DNA of 53,531 nucleotides from an uncultured bacterium (GTDB taxonomy: Bacteria > Bacteroidota > Bacteroidia > Chitinophagales > CAIODY01), in the NCBI GenBank assembly GCA_903857255.1, contig CAIODY010000005.1, forward strand, positions 1-53,531, written 5' to 3'. A program made the translations under genes and the position numbers. The notes under the pieces were generated by a model. The model worked only from the letters and a program-made list of their open reading frames with translations, had not been told where the DNA came from and did not search any database. Positions 42,944-51,809 of this stretch are shown one piece after another; the stretch's first letter is position 1, and every line of letters starts with the position of its first letter.

Positions 42944-45298
42944 ATGAAAAACTGGAGCAAAATTTTAGTGGCAATTTTATTTGTTTGTGCTGCATTTTAT
43001 TTTCCTGTACAAGCGCAAACCAACGTGAGTGGCGGCATTTACACCAACACCACTTGGACATTAGCCAATAGTCCATACATTGTTACAGATACTGTGGTTG
43101 TTTTTCCTGGTGTTACTTTAAACATACAACCTGGTGTGGTGGTGAAATGTGATAGCAATGTTTTGATTGAAATAAGGCAAGCTACATTAATTGCAAATGG
43201 AACAGCAGCGCAGCCAATAAGTTTTGAAGCGAATAGTTTGAATGCTGGAAGGTATTTTTGGGAAGGAGTTTATTTTAATTCTGTTGATTCGATTCAAATA
43301 AATTATTCAAATTTCAAAAACGCCCAAAATGCGATTACTTTATCAGTAACAAATTTAGCAATAATAAACAACTGCTCATTTCAAAGTAACAGCAACAGTA
43401 TTTACAATAATTCAGTAAATTATTTACAAGGTTCTAAAATTGAAATATTTAATTCTTCTTTTTTGAATAACCTTTATGGTGTTTATAATTACGCAAGCGA
43501 TTACAACTTTTTTGATGTCGAGAATAGCACTTTCAATAACAACTATGATGGGTTTTATTTTTACTCAAACAGTTCGAGATACAGTTCTATTTTTAAACAT
43601 TGTCGATTTACAGCAAATTCTAATTATGGAATTGAAGAATTTGGATTTGGGATAATTGATAGTTGCTTTTTTGGTGGGAATGGTAATGGTGTTAACTTTG
43701 TGAGTCCAAGTAATAGTGGTACTATAGAGAACAGTGTTTTTCGCAACAATATAATTGCTATATCATCTTCTTCTTATGGGCTTAACATTTCTAATTGCCA
43801 TATTAATTTAAATCAAACAGGAATTCAAATCTATCAAGGCACAACTATAAAAGGGTGTACAATTGATTCAAATAAAGTTACAGGTATAAATGAAATATCT
43901 CTTGGAAACAATTCATTCACCAAATCTTATTTTCGATATAATAAGATAGCAATGACACTAAATACTTACCAATACTTTGTAGATACCATTTCACAAAATA
44001 TTATTGAAGCTAACAACATTGGAATTAAAGGTTCGGTTTATGATTCAATATTCTGCAACAAAATCTTTAACGATACACTCTACGATTTTTACTATAACAA
44101 TACTGCATCGAATGCAAATTATCACATTGGCAAAAATGATTGGAACGACACTGTTGTAGCACATATTCGTTCAAAAATTTATGATGGTTACGTGAATGTA
44201 AGTTTAGGTTTAGTTAATTTCTTGCCAATCGATACCTCACAATGTTATTTAACAGGCTGCAATCTTTTAGTTTCAGCCAATGTAACCAATCCATCTTGTG
44301 GCACTTGCACCAATGGTTCTGCAACAGCAGTTGTGCACAATGGCACTGCTCCTTACACTTACACTTGGTACACTTCGCCGCTGCAAACCGCTGCCACAGC
44401 CACTTCGCTGGATACAGGCACTTACACACTTTGTGTTCATGATGCCAATGGTTGCAATGCTTGTAATAATATTGTAGTTGGTTTGGGTGCAGTGAACTGT
44501 TTGGGCTTTGCCATTTCAACAACAAGTCAAAATGCGACCTGTGCTGCTTGCACAGATGGTTCGGCAAAAGTGATGGCAACTGGCGGCACAGCTCCTTACA
44601 ATTACACTTGGTACACTTCGCCTTTGCAAACTACTGATAGTGCTGTTGGTTTATCACAAGGCATTTATCATGTTTGTGTAACTGACCATTATGGTTGTGT
44701 GTTGTGCGATTCAGCCACTATTAATATTGGCAACTGTTCTGCACATTTTAATTTATTGCCCGATACTATTTTGCATCATTACTTTGCCGTGAATATGGCT
44801 TCGGGCGCAGCACCATTAAGCTATTCGTGGAGTTGGGGTGATGGCACACCCAATGATACAGGTGCTTATCCCAATCACACTTACAGCTCCGCAGGTTTTT
44901 ATACCATTTGCTTAACGATTATTGATGCGGTAAGTTGTCAGAATACTTATTGCGATTCGTTTTATTTATTGCGTTCAAAAAACTCGATGATTACAGTGAA
45001 TGTTGTGCCTGCAAAGCATGCAACAACGGGCATTGAGCAATTAACCAATAGCAATGAGCAATTATCAATTTATCCAAATCCTACGACAAATCAGTTAACA
45101 GTTGTCGGTCATCAGTTTTCAGTAAAAACAATTGAAGTGCGAAATGTTGTTGGGCAAATTGTGAATTGTAAATTGGTATTTGATAATTCAACTGATAACA
45201 GCAAACTGAATACTGCAAACTTGTCTTCAGGAATCTATTTCCTCAAAGCTATTGATGATAAGGGTTTACAGCAAATAGTAAAATTTGTGAAAGAGTAA
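42944..45298 (+). CDS. Secreted beta-helix / SprB-repeat / PKD protein with T9SS type A domain
   Basis: The 784-residue protein has a signal peptide (1-24, ending VQAQ). A right-handed parallel beta-helix follows (~60-430) with repeated coils such as NAQNAITLSVTNLAIINNCSF and short Asn/Ser-rich turns. Two similar SprB-like repeats come next (~450-515 and ~530-595; GTAPYTYTWYTSPLQT and GTAPYNYTWYTSPLQT, each with C..C pairs), then a PKD domain (~600-670, YSWSWGDGTPNDTG) and a T9SS type A sorting domain (~695-784: LSIYPNPTTNQLTV, SSGIYFLKAIDDKG). It is exported to the cell surface, with likely adhesin or polysaccharide-binding roles. Confidence 0.9.
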   Translation: MKNWSKILVAILFVCAAFYFPVQAQTNVSGGIYTNTTWTLANSPYIVTDTVVVFPGVTLNIQPGVVVKCDSNVLIEIRQATLIANGTAAQPISFEANSLNAGRYFWEGVYFNSVDSIQINYSNFKNAQNAITLSVTNLAIINNCSFQSNSNSIYNNSVNYLQGSKIEIFNSSFLNNLYGVYNYASDYNFFDVENSTFNNNYDGFYFYSNSSRYSSIFKHCRFTANSNYGIEEFGFGIIDSCFFGGNGNGVNFVSPSNSGTIENSVFRNNIIAISSSSYGLNISNCHINLNQTGIQIYQGTTIKGCTIDSNKVTGINEISLGNNSFTKSYFRYNKIAMTLNTYQYFVDTISQNIIEANNIGIKGSVYDSIFCNKIFNDTLYDFYYNNTASNANYHIGKNDWNDTVVAHIRSKIYDGYVNVSLGLVNFLPIDTSQCYLTGCNLLVSANVTNPSCGTCTNGSATAVVHNGTAPYTYTWYTSPLQTAATATSLDTGTYTLCVHDANGCNACNNIVVGLGAVNCLGFAISTTSQNATCAACTDGSAKVMATGGTAPYNYTWYTSPLQTTDSAVGLSQGIYHVCVTDHYGCVLCDSATINIGNCSAHFNLLPDTILHHYFAVNMASGAAPLSYSWSWGDGTPNDTGAYPNHTYSSAGFYTICLTIIDAVSCQNTYCDSFYLLRSKNSMITVNVVPAKHATTGIEQLTNSNEQLSIYPNPTTNQLTVVGHQFSVKTIEVRNVVGQIVNCKLVFDNSTDNSKLNTANLSSGIYFLKAIDDKGLQQIVKFVKE

Positions 45299-45302
45299 AA
45301 TC

Positions 45303-46304
45303 CTACATCGAAGTCGTATAATCTCCAACGCTCAAATCCTGCGTTTTGTTTTTCAATGTTACAAAGTTTCCAATCATGCTGTTGGCTATGCAACTGTTTT
45401 CGATGGTTGAACTGGTTTGAATAATACTGTTTTCAATCACTGATTTTTTGATGCTTGATTTTTCGCCCACAGAAACAAAAGGACCAATCACCGAATTTTC
45501 AATCACCACATTTTCACCAATGAAACATGGCTGAATTACAGTGCTGTTAATGATTGTAGCCGAAGTAGGAATCGACAATTTCTTTTCATTTAAAGCCAAT
45601 ACACGTTGATTAGTGTAAACTGTTGCGTCTTTATTTCCACAATCTAACCACTCTTTCACTTGTCCAGGTTTGAATTTGGTGCCTTTGCGTTTCATGTTTT
45701 CCAACGCATTTGTCAATTGATATTCGCCTTTTTCTTTGATGTCATTATCCAATAAATATTTCAATTCATGACGCAGATAATCGCCATCTTTAAAATAGTA
45801 AATACCGATGATAGCCAAATCACTTACAAAATCTTTTGGCTTTTCAACAAAATCTGTAATTACGTTTTCAGCATTGATTTTCACCACACCAAAAGCAGTT
45901 GGGTCTTCAATTTTTTGCACATAAATCACACCTTCATCTTCGGCATTAATTTTAAAATCAGCATAAAACAAAGTATCGGCAAAAGCCACAATCACATTGC
46001 CTTTCAGGCTTTCTTCGGCGCACATAATGGCATGCGCTGTACCCAAAGGCATATCTTGATAAAATATTTTTCCTTTCGCACCTAATCGTTCTGCAACAGC
46101 CAATAATTGCTTTTCGGCAGCTTCGCCAAAATCACCAATCACAAAAGCAATTTCATCAATTTTTTCGTTGCACATCGTTGCAATATCTTCTACCAATCTT
46201 TCCACAATCGGCTTGCCACCCACTGAAATCAATGGTTTTGGAGTTGTTAATGTGTGTGGTCGCATACGTTTGCCTGCGCCAGCCATCGGTACAATAATAT
46301 TCAT
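45303..46304 (-). CDS. Sugar-phosphate nucleotidyltransferase with left-handed beta-helix
   Basis: The 333-residue protein combines a pyrophosphorylase domain (MAGAGKRMRPHTLTTPKPLISVGGKPI at 7-33; MPLGTAHAIMCAEE; FADTLFYADF; DPTAFGVVKI; VEKPKD) with C-terminal hexapeptide-like repeats (~245-330; IINSTVIQPCFIGENVVIENSVIGPFVSVG). It resembles the RmlA/GlmU-like group that forms NDP-glucose or GDP-mannose-type sugars with trimer-forming LbH tails. The nucleotide cannot be settled from sequence. It ends 4 nt from the convergent T9SS gene, and queA lies 138 nt upstream. Confidence 0.88.
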   Translation of the reverse strand: MNIIVPMAGAGKRMRPHTLTTPKPLISVGGKPIVERLVEDIATMCNEKIDEIAFVIGDFGEAAEKQLLAVAERLGAKGKIFYQDMPLGTAHAIMCAEESLKGNVIVAFADTLFYADFKINAEDEGVIYVQKIEDPTAFGVVKINAENVITDFVEKPKDFVSDLAIIGIYYFKDGDYLRHELKYLLDNDIKEKGEYQLTNALENMKRKGTKFKPGQVKEWLDCGNKDATVYTNQRVLALNEKKLSIPTSATIINSTVIQPCFIGENVVIENSVIGPFVSVGEKSSIKKSVIENSIIQTSSTIENSCIANSMIGNFVTLKNKTQDLSVGDYTTSM

Positions 46305-46390
46305 CTGCTTATTTTATTTTTTATTGGGTGGTAAAAATAGAAATTTTGAAACGGAACATCAGCAAAATTTTCATGCCTAAAAAAAAATAA

Positions 46391-46423
46391 AAAAGGTTGC
46401 TCATTTCGTAAGCAACCTTTTTA
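46391..46423 (-). terminator. Terminator of queA
   Basis: On the minus strand AAAAGGTTGCTTACGAAATGAGCAACC pairs as GGTTGCT/AGCAACC and is followed by TTTTTT. It lies 20 nt after the queA stop. Confidence 0.85.
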
Positions 46424-46442
46424 AAAAAATATAGTTTGATAA

Positions 46443-47492
46443 TTAAATAATCAACATCGCATCGCCATAAGAATAGAAACGATATTTATTTTTCATCGCC
46501 ACCTGATAAGCCTCCATGGCTAATTCGTAGCCGGCAAATGCCGAAGTAAGAATCAACAAACTTGTTTTTGGTAAATGAAAATTAGTAATCATCGAATCAG
46601 CAATACTGAAATCATAAGGCGGATGAATGAATAAATTTGTCCAGCCACTTTGCGGTTTCAACAAACCTTGCGCCGTAACTGATGATTCCAACGCTCTCAT
46701 GCTGGTTGTACCGATAGAGCAAATTCTTTTCCCATTACTTTTTGCTTTGTTAATAATATCAACCGCTTCTTGATTTACTTCAAAAAATTCAGCATCCATT
46801 TTGTGTTTGCTCAAGTCTTCTACTTCAATGCTACGGAAAGTTCCCAAGCCAACATGCAAAGTAACTTCGGCGAAATTAATGCCCTTGATTTCCAATTTTT
46901 TCATCAAAGTTTTGCTGAAATGCAAGCCTGCAGTTGGTGCTGCTACTGCACCTTCGTGCTTCGCAAACACAGTTTGATAACGCTCTGCATCTTCTTCGGT
47001 TGGTTTGCGTTTTATATATTTGGGCAATGGTGTTTCGCCCATTTCGGTAATTACTTTTTTGAATTCTTCGTTGGTGCCATCAAACAAAAAACGAATCGTT
47101 CTGCCTCTGCTTGTCGTATTATCAACCACTTCGGCAACCAACATTCCGTCTTCACCAAAATACAATTTATTGCCCACACGAATTTTTCGAGCTGGGTCAA
47201 CCAATACATCCCACAAGCGTTGATTTTGGTTCAACTCACGAAGTAAAAACACTTCGATTTTTGCACCTGTTTTTTCTTTTCTGCCATACATACGAGCTGG
47301 AAACACTTTGGTATTGTTCAATACCATCACATCTTTATCGTTGTAATAATCTAAAATATCTTTAAAATGCTTGTGCTGAATTTTTCCAGTTTTCTTGTCA
47401 ACCACCATTAGCTTTGAATCTTCGCGATTCTTAGTTGGGTTTTGAGCAATTAAATTTTGAGGGACATCAAAAATGAAAGAAGATAACTTCAT
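46443..47492 (-). CDS. queA: S-adenosylmethionine:tRNA ribosyltransferase-isomerase
   Basis: The 349-residue enzyme makes epoxyqueuosine in tRNA from the preQ1-tRNA and SAM. It has the usual length and sequence landmarks: [40 protein letters not shown], the [32 protein letters not shown] core, [18 protein letters not shown] and [11 protein letters not shown]. Its promoter is clear, with -7 TACCTTTG at 47541-47548 and a TTG at about the -33 position. Confidence 0.97.
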   Translation of the reverse strand: MKLSSFIFDVPQNLIAQNPTKNREDSKLMVVDKKTGKIQHKHFKDILDYYNDKDVMVLNNTKVFPARMYGRKEKTGAKIEVFLLRELNQNQRLWDVLVDPARKIRVGNKLYFGEDGMLVAEVVDNTTSRGRTIRFLFDGTNEEFKKVITEMGETPLPKYIKRKPTEEDAERYQTVFAKHEGAVAAPTAGLHFSKTLMKKLEIKGINFAEVTLHVGLGTFRSIEVEDLSKHKMDAEFFEVNQEAVDIINKAKSNGKRICSIGTTSMRALESSVTAQGLLKPQSGWTNLFIHPPYDFSIADSMITNFHLPKTSLLILTSAFAGYELAMEAYQVAMKNKYRFYSYGDAMLII

Positions 47493-47540
47493 GTTGTTAA
47501 AAAAATTATACCCACTTGATGGGCAATATTAAAAAGTTGG

Positions 47541-47548
47541 CAAAGGTA
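47541..47548 (-). promoter_or_regulatory. Promoter of queA (-7 TACCTTTG, -33 TTG)
   Basis: On the minus strand TTGACATCGGGGG begins 20 nt before TACCTTTG, a good fit to TTTG-n19/20-TAnnTTTG. The leader to the ATG would be about 43 nt. Confidence 0.7.
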
Positions 47549-47645
47549 ACTTTTTTAACCCCCGATGTCAAGTATTTTACAGTAATTCTAAAATAATTAA
47601 CGAATATCTATTGGTAAAATCTACCTAATTTATTATGGTAACCGT

Positions 47646-47653
47646 TATTTTTG
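47646..47653 (+). promoter_or_regulatory. -7 promoter element (TATTTTTG) abutting a GT gene start
   Basis: TATTTTTG is followed by CAACTT and the ATG at 47660, so the mRNA is probably leaderless or nearly so. It also overlaps the alternative TTG start at 47651, arguing against that start. Confidence 0.5.
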
Positions 47654-47659
47654 CAACTT

Positions 47660-49192
47660 ATGTTATCAAAAATAAAATTTTTTGTATCGCAATGGTGGAG
47701 CGAAAATCCGCTGGCTGTCATACTTTTTGCTGGGTTATTTTTTCGATTATTAGCTGCCATTTTTTCAAAAGGATTTGGTATGATGGACGACCATTTTTTG
47801 GTCATCGAAGTAGCACAATCGTGGGTAGATAAAACTGATTACAACAGTTGGTTGCCGAAAGACGGACAATCCATTCCAACGCCGTCAGGGCACAGTTTTT
47901 TTTATCCTGGTTTGCATTATGTGTTATTCAAATTTTTAGAATTTTTTGGCTTAAAAAATCCGCAAGGCAAAATGTATGTAGTGCGATTTTTACATGCTTT
48001 ATATTCCATGATTACCATTTATTGCGGTTATAAAATTTCAATGAAAATTGCAGGTGAAAAAATTGCCAAACAGGTTGGTTTATTGTTAGCCTTATTTTGG
48101 TTTTTCCCATTTGTAAGTGTTAGAAATTTAGTTGAATGGGCTTGTATTCCGCCGCTGATGCTGGCTACATGGTTAGCATTAAAAAATGACAAGCCGAAAA
48201 TTGTTATTTATTTATTGATTGGATTACTATTAGGAATTGGGTTCAATATCCGATTCCAAACTATTTTATTTACTGGTGGGTTTGGATTAGCATTACTTTT
48301 TCAACGAAAAATAATTCAAGCAATATTGGTTGGAATTGGCTTTGCCATTTGTGCTGCGGCATTTCAAGGCTTGTGCGATTTAATTATTTGGCATCATCCC
48401 TTTGTTGAGTTTGGCGAATATGTACGTTATAATTTAGCCAACTCACGAACTTATTTCGACCAACCTTGGTACAACTACATGCTGCTGTTGATGGGTATTT
48501 TAGTGCCACCAATTAGTTTAATGTTATTGTTCGGCTTTTTTAGAAATTTCAAAAAACAGATTTTGTTGTTTTTGCCATCGTTTATGTTTTTAGCGTTTCA
48601 TTCTTATTTTCCTAACAAACAAGAAAGATTTATTTTGCCCATTATTCCGTTTGTAATAATGCTTGGAATGATTGGCTGGAGTGAGTTTTCGGAGCAATCA
48701 AAATTTTGGATGGAGCGAAAAAAAAATTTACAAGCTGGTTGGATTTTCTTTTGGGTGCTCAACACAATTTTGCTGTGTGTAATTTCTGTTTCTTACAGTA
48801 AAAAAAACAGAGTGGAAGCCATGTGCTATTTGGCGCAAAAAAATGATGTTCAGGCTTTAATTATTGATGATAGTAACCGTGGTGATGTGCAACAAACGCC
48901 CATATTTTATTTAAGAAAAAGAGTGCAGCAAAATGAGATTACGAATGCTACCAATAAAGAAGAAGTATGCCATAATATTTTAAAAGAAGTGCCTGACCAA
49001 CAACCCAACTACATTATTTTTTATCAATCAGAAAATTTAGACCAACGAAAAGCAGTGTATGAAAAATATTTCAACTTGCGCTTTGAAACCATTATTAATC
49101 CAAGTTTCATTGATAATGTGATGTACAAACTCAACCCAAATAATGTGAATTGCGTTACTTATATTTATAAAATTCTCGGGGAGAAAAGATAA
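47660..49192 (+). CDS. GT-C membrane glycosyltransferase, GT22-like
   Basis: The 510-residue protein (start ATG 47660) has 9-11 membrane helices. After helix 1 (~18-38) comes GMMDDHFLVIEVAQSWVD, the acidic GT-C motif (DD), then HSFFYPGLHYVLF and RFLHALYSMITIY. FPNKQERFILPIIPFVIML (~325) corresponds to the H-K-E-x-R-F segment of GT22 enzymes. It likely transfers a lipid-linked sugar on the outer face of the inner membrane. It resembles the 39544-41004 protein in layout but with little sequence identity. Monocistronic. Confidence 0.85.
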   Translation: MLSKIKFFVSQWWSENPLAVILFAGLFFRLLAAIFSKGFGMMDDHFLVIEVAQSWVDKTDYNSWLPKDGQSIPTPSGHSFFYPGLHYVLFKFLEFFGLKNPQGKMYVVRFLHALYSMITIYCGYKISMKIAGEKIAKQVGLLLALFWFFPFVSVRNLVEWACIPPLMLATWLALKNDKPKIVIYLLIGLLLGIGFNIRFQTILFTGGFGLALLFQRKIIQAILVGIGFAICAAAFQGLCDLIIWHHPFVEFGEYVRYNLANSRTYFDQPWYNYMLLLMGILVPPISLMLLFGFFRNFKKQILLFLPSFMFLAFHSYFPNKQERFILPIIPFVIMLGMIGWSEFSEQSKFWMERKKNLQAGWIFFWVLNTILLCVISVSYSKKNRVEAMCYLAQKNDVQALIIDDSNRGDVQQTPIFYLRKRVQQNEITNATNKEEVCHNILKEVPDQQPNYIIFYQSENLDQRKAVYEKYFNLRFETIINPSFIDNVMYKLNPNNVNCVTYIYKILGEKR

Positions 49193-49195
49193 CCT

Positions 49196-49254
49196 TTATT
49201 TTTCCTTCACCGCTTTCACCACATCATCTACATAAAAGCTACATGGATGCTGCA
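49196..49254 (-). pseudogene. Remnant copy of the dxs 3' end
   Basis: On the minus strand this stretch reads QHPCSFYVDDVVKAVKEK-stop, matching the C-terminus of the intact dxs (QQECGFYVDDVVKAVKSLQ-stop). At DNA level 49206-49254 and 49785-49833 are identical at 42 of 49 positions without gaps. It has no start and cannot be a gene; it lies directly after the lipoprotein gene. Confidence 0.9.
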
Positions 49255-49833
49255 TTGCAAAACTATTTTAAATCCAAATGGGCTTCTTGGTCAAACCAAA
49301 CTATTTTTGAAGAAGGTACATAATGACCAGAGTAATCAAATGATAAAATGATTGCAGCATGTTCTAAATGGTTAGTAGAATCATATCCATTGAAAATTGG
49401 AATTTTAATTTGAACGTACTTCACTATAGGTTCATTTATATCATATCTAATTTTCCATTTTGACCTATCGGGAATGCCATATTTATTCAGGTATTCTGAA
49501 TAAGTTTTTACATAAAATTTAACTCCATATAAATCTTTCAACCCCCATGTAACTAATTTTCGTCCATGTGGGTATTTGATGACGGATTTGTAAAGCATCC
49601 TTTTTGCCTTGTGATATGAATTTGCTTTTACAACTTCCAAAAATTTTTGAGTTGTTTTGTAATAACCTTCATGGTCATTTATTACATCAATTTTGGGATG
49701 CTTAAAAATTGCACATGAGTTCAACATCAAAGCAATTAATAAACCAATAGACAGGTGCTTTTTCATAAAGTTCATTGCAAACTTTTCACCGCCTTTACCA
49801 CATCATCTACATAAAAGCCGCATTCTTGCTGCA
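49206..49833. repeat. Direct repeats (dxs 3' ends) flanking the lipoprotein gene
   Basis: The two 49-nt copies are 49206-49254 and 49785-49833. The junctions also share CATTGCAAA(A)CT (49253-49264 and 49773-49783), which contains the lipoprotein start at one end and its stop at the other. The layout is that of an insertion of ~580 bp that duplicated or replaced the end of dxs. Confidence 0.75.
49263..49775 (-). CDS. Lipoprotein of unknown function inserted at the dxs 3' end
   Basis: The 170-residue protein has a lipoprotein signal (lipobox LNSC, Cys21). The start at 49775 overlaps the dxs stop as ATGA; the ATG at 49766 is the alternative. The mature part is mixed alpha/beta with many Lys and Tyr (YYKTTQKFLEVVKANSYHKAKRMLYKSVIKYP, YSEYLNKYGIPDRSKWKIRYDINEP, HYVPSSKIVWFDQEA). 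No family recognised. It is bounded by two copies of the dxs 3' end and is the only cargo between them. Confidence 0.75.
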   Translation of the reverse strand: MNFMKKHLSIGLLIALMLNSCAIFKHPKIDVINDHEGYYKTTQKFLEVVKANSYHKAKRMLYKSVIKYPHGRKLVTWGLKDLYGVKFYVKTYSEYLNKYGIPDRSKWKIRYDINEPIVKYVQIKIPIFNGYDSTNHLEHAAIILSFDYSGHYVPSSKIVWFDQEAHLDLK

Positions 49834-51670
49834 ATTCTTTGGGTGTGCCATGTTCGATAAAATGGTCAGGAATGCCCAAGCGTTTTACTTGTGCTGCAAA
49901 ATTATTTTCGCTCATCCACTCCAAAACTGCGCTGCCAAAGCCTCCTACGATAGTACCATCTTCAATGGTAATTACTTTTTTGAATTTTGAAAAAATTTCG
50001 TGCAACATTTTTTCATCCAAAGGTTTTACAAATCGCATGTCATAATGGGCTGGAAAAATATTTTCAGCATTCAATGTTTTGAAAGCTTCAATTACAAAGT
50101 TACCAACATGACCAATGCTCAAAACCGCTACCGATGAGCCATCACAGATTTTTCTGCCTGTGCCAATTTCAATTTCAGCAAATGGTTTTTTCCAATCCAG
50201 CATTACGCCTTCTCCACGTGGATAGCGAATGCAAAACGGCAATTTATTTTTTTCCAACTGCGCTGTGTACATCAAATTTCGCAATTCAATTTCATTCATC
50301 GGCGCACTCACCACCAAATTCGGAATGCAACGCATGTAGGCTAAATCATAAGCTCCGTGGTGCGTTGCGCCATCATCGCCCACCAATCCGCCTCTATCCA
50401 TACACAACACTACAGGAAGATTTTGCAACGCCACATCGTGTATTACTTGGTCATAAGCTCGTTGCATGAATGAGGAATAAATGTTGCAAAACGGTCGCAT
50501 GCCTTGTGTGGCTAATCCTGCTGAAAACGTTACTGCATGCTGCTCGGCGATGCCCACATCAAATGCTCGAGTTGGCATTTCCTTCATCATATATTTCAAT
50601 GAACTTCCACTTGGCATCGCTGGTGTGATGCCCATTATTTTATCATTTTGCTTTGCCAATTCAATCATCGTGAAACCAAAAACATCTTGGTATTTTGGTG
50701 GCGATGGCACATCCGATTTCTTTTTTAATTCACCAGTTTCCGAATTGAATAAACCCGGCGCATGCCACAGTGTTTGGTCTTTTTCAGCCAAATCATAACC
50801 TTTGCCTTTTGTAGTAATGGCATGCAAAATTTTTACGCCATCAATGTTTTTTAATTCCGAAAAAATTTCGACCAATCGCAAAACATTATGTCCATCAACT
50901 GGTCCGAAATATCTTAATTGCAATGCTTCAAAAATGTTGGATGATTTTGCAATTACACCTTTCAAACCAGCTTCAATCTTGCTCAACATGTGGCGGCTCA
51001 TGCTTCCGCCAGGAATATGACCGAGTGCATCCCACACATCGGTTCTAAATTTATTATAGGTCTGCGAAGTGGTTACATCAATCAAATATTCTTTCAACGC
51101 ACCCACGTTGGGGTCGATACTCATGCAATTATCGTTCAACACAATCAACATATTTGTGCCGCTCACACCTGCATGATTCATGGCTTCAAACGCCATCCCA
51201 GCAGTCATTGCGCCATCACCGATGACAGCGATGTGTTGTTTCTTTTTATCCTTTTTATATTTAGATGCCATCGCCATTCCGAGTGCTGCTGAAATGGAAG
51301 TGGACGAATGACCAACGCCAAAAGTATCGTATTCGCTTTCATCACGTTTCGGAAAACCGCTGATACCCTTATATTTTCTGTTGGTATGAAAATCGTCTCT
51401 TCTGCCAGTTAAAATTTTATGTCCATAAGCTTGATGTCCCACATCCCAAACCAATTGGTCATTGGGTGTATCAAACACGTAATGCAGTGCCACCGTGAGT
51501 TCTACCACACCCATGCTGGCACCAAAATGTCCGCCATGTGTGCTAACAGTATCAACAATAAACTGACGTAATTCATCACACAATTTTGGCAATTGGTCTT
51601 TGCGTAATTTGCGTAAATCGGCAGGATAAATAACTTTACTTAATAATGGTCCGGCTTGGGCTTTACTCAT
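49772..51670 (-). CDS. dxs: 1-deoxy-D-xylulose-5-phosphate synthase
   Basis: The 632-residue ThDP enzyme starts the MEP pathway for isoprenoids by joining pyruvate and glyceraldehyde-3-phosphate. Landmarks are THGGHFGASMG (44-54, catalytic histidines), GDGAMTAGMAFEAMNHAG (151-168, ThDP/Mg site), DVGIAEQHAVTFSAGLA (the catalytic Glu in AEQHA), RGGLVGDDGATHHGAYDLAYMR and ITIEDGTIVGGFGS. Length is normal. The last residues (VKSLQ) come from one of two copies of its 3' end. The upstream region carries a palindrome at 51704-51720. Confidence 0.96.
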   Translation of the reverse strand: MSKAQAGPLLSKVIYPADLRKLRKDQLPKLCDELRQFIVDTVSTHGGHFGASMGVVELTVALHYVFDTPNDQLVWDVGHQAYGHKILTGRRDDFHTNRKYKGISGFPKRDESEYDTFGVGHSSTSISAALGMAMASKYKKDKKKQHIAVIGDGAMTAGMAFEAMNHAGVSGTNMLIVLNDNCMSIDPNVGALKEYLIDVTTSQTYNKFRTDVWDALGHIPGGSMSRHMLSKIEAGLKGVIAKSSNIFEALQLRYFGPVDGHNVLRLVEIFSELKNIDGVKILHAITTKGKGYDLAEKDQTLWHAPGLFNSETGELKKKSDVPSPPKYQDVFGFTMIELAKQNDKIMGITPAMPSGSSLKYMMKEMPTRAFDVGIAEQHAVTFSAGLATQGMRPFCNIYSSFMQRAYDQVIHDVALQNLPVVLCMDRGGLVGDDGATHHGAYDLAYMRCIPNLVVSAPMNEIELRNLMYTAQLEKNKLPFCIRYPRGEGVMLDWKKPFAEIEIGTGRKICDGSSVAVLSIGHVGNFVIEAFKTLNAENIFPAHYDMRFVKPLDEKMLHEIFSKFKKVITIEDGTIVGGFGSAVLEWMSENNFAAQVKRLGIPDHFIEHGTPKELQQECGFYVDDVVKAVKSLQ

Positions 51671-51696
51671 TTCAATCTTTTAAAAAATCTTGTTTT

Positions 51697-51720
51697 CAAA
51701 TATCCGAAAAATATTTTCGG
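51697..51720 (-). promoter_or_regulatory. Candidate dxs promoter with palindrome
   Basis: On the minus strand CCGAAAA-TAT-TTTTCGG (51704-51720) is directly followed by GATATTTG, one mismatch to TAnnTTTG, 27 nt before the ATG. A second TTCCGAAAA half-site lies about 25 nt further upstream. The palindrome may be an operator between -33 and -7, or a chance A/T-rich hairpin. Confidence 0.35.
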
Positions 51721-51809
51721 AAAAAAGTGATGCAGCTTATTTTTTTCGGAATAACAACGAAAAGCTAAAAAAGATTATTGAGCAGTGATTCTTTTTAAAA
51801 TGTTAAACT

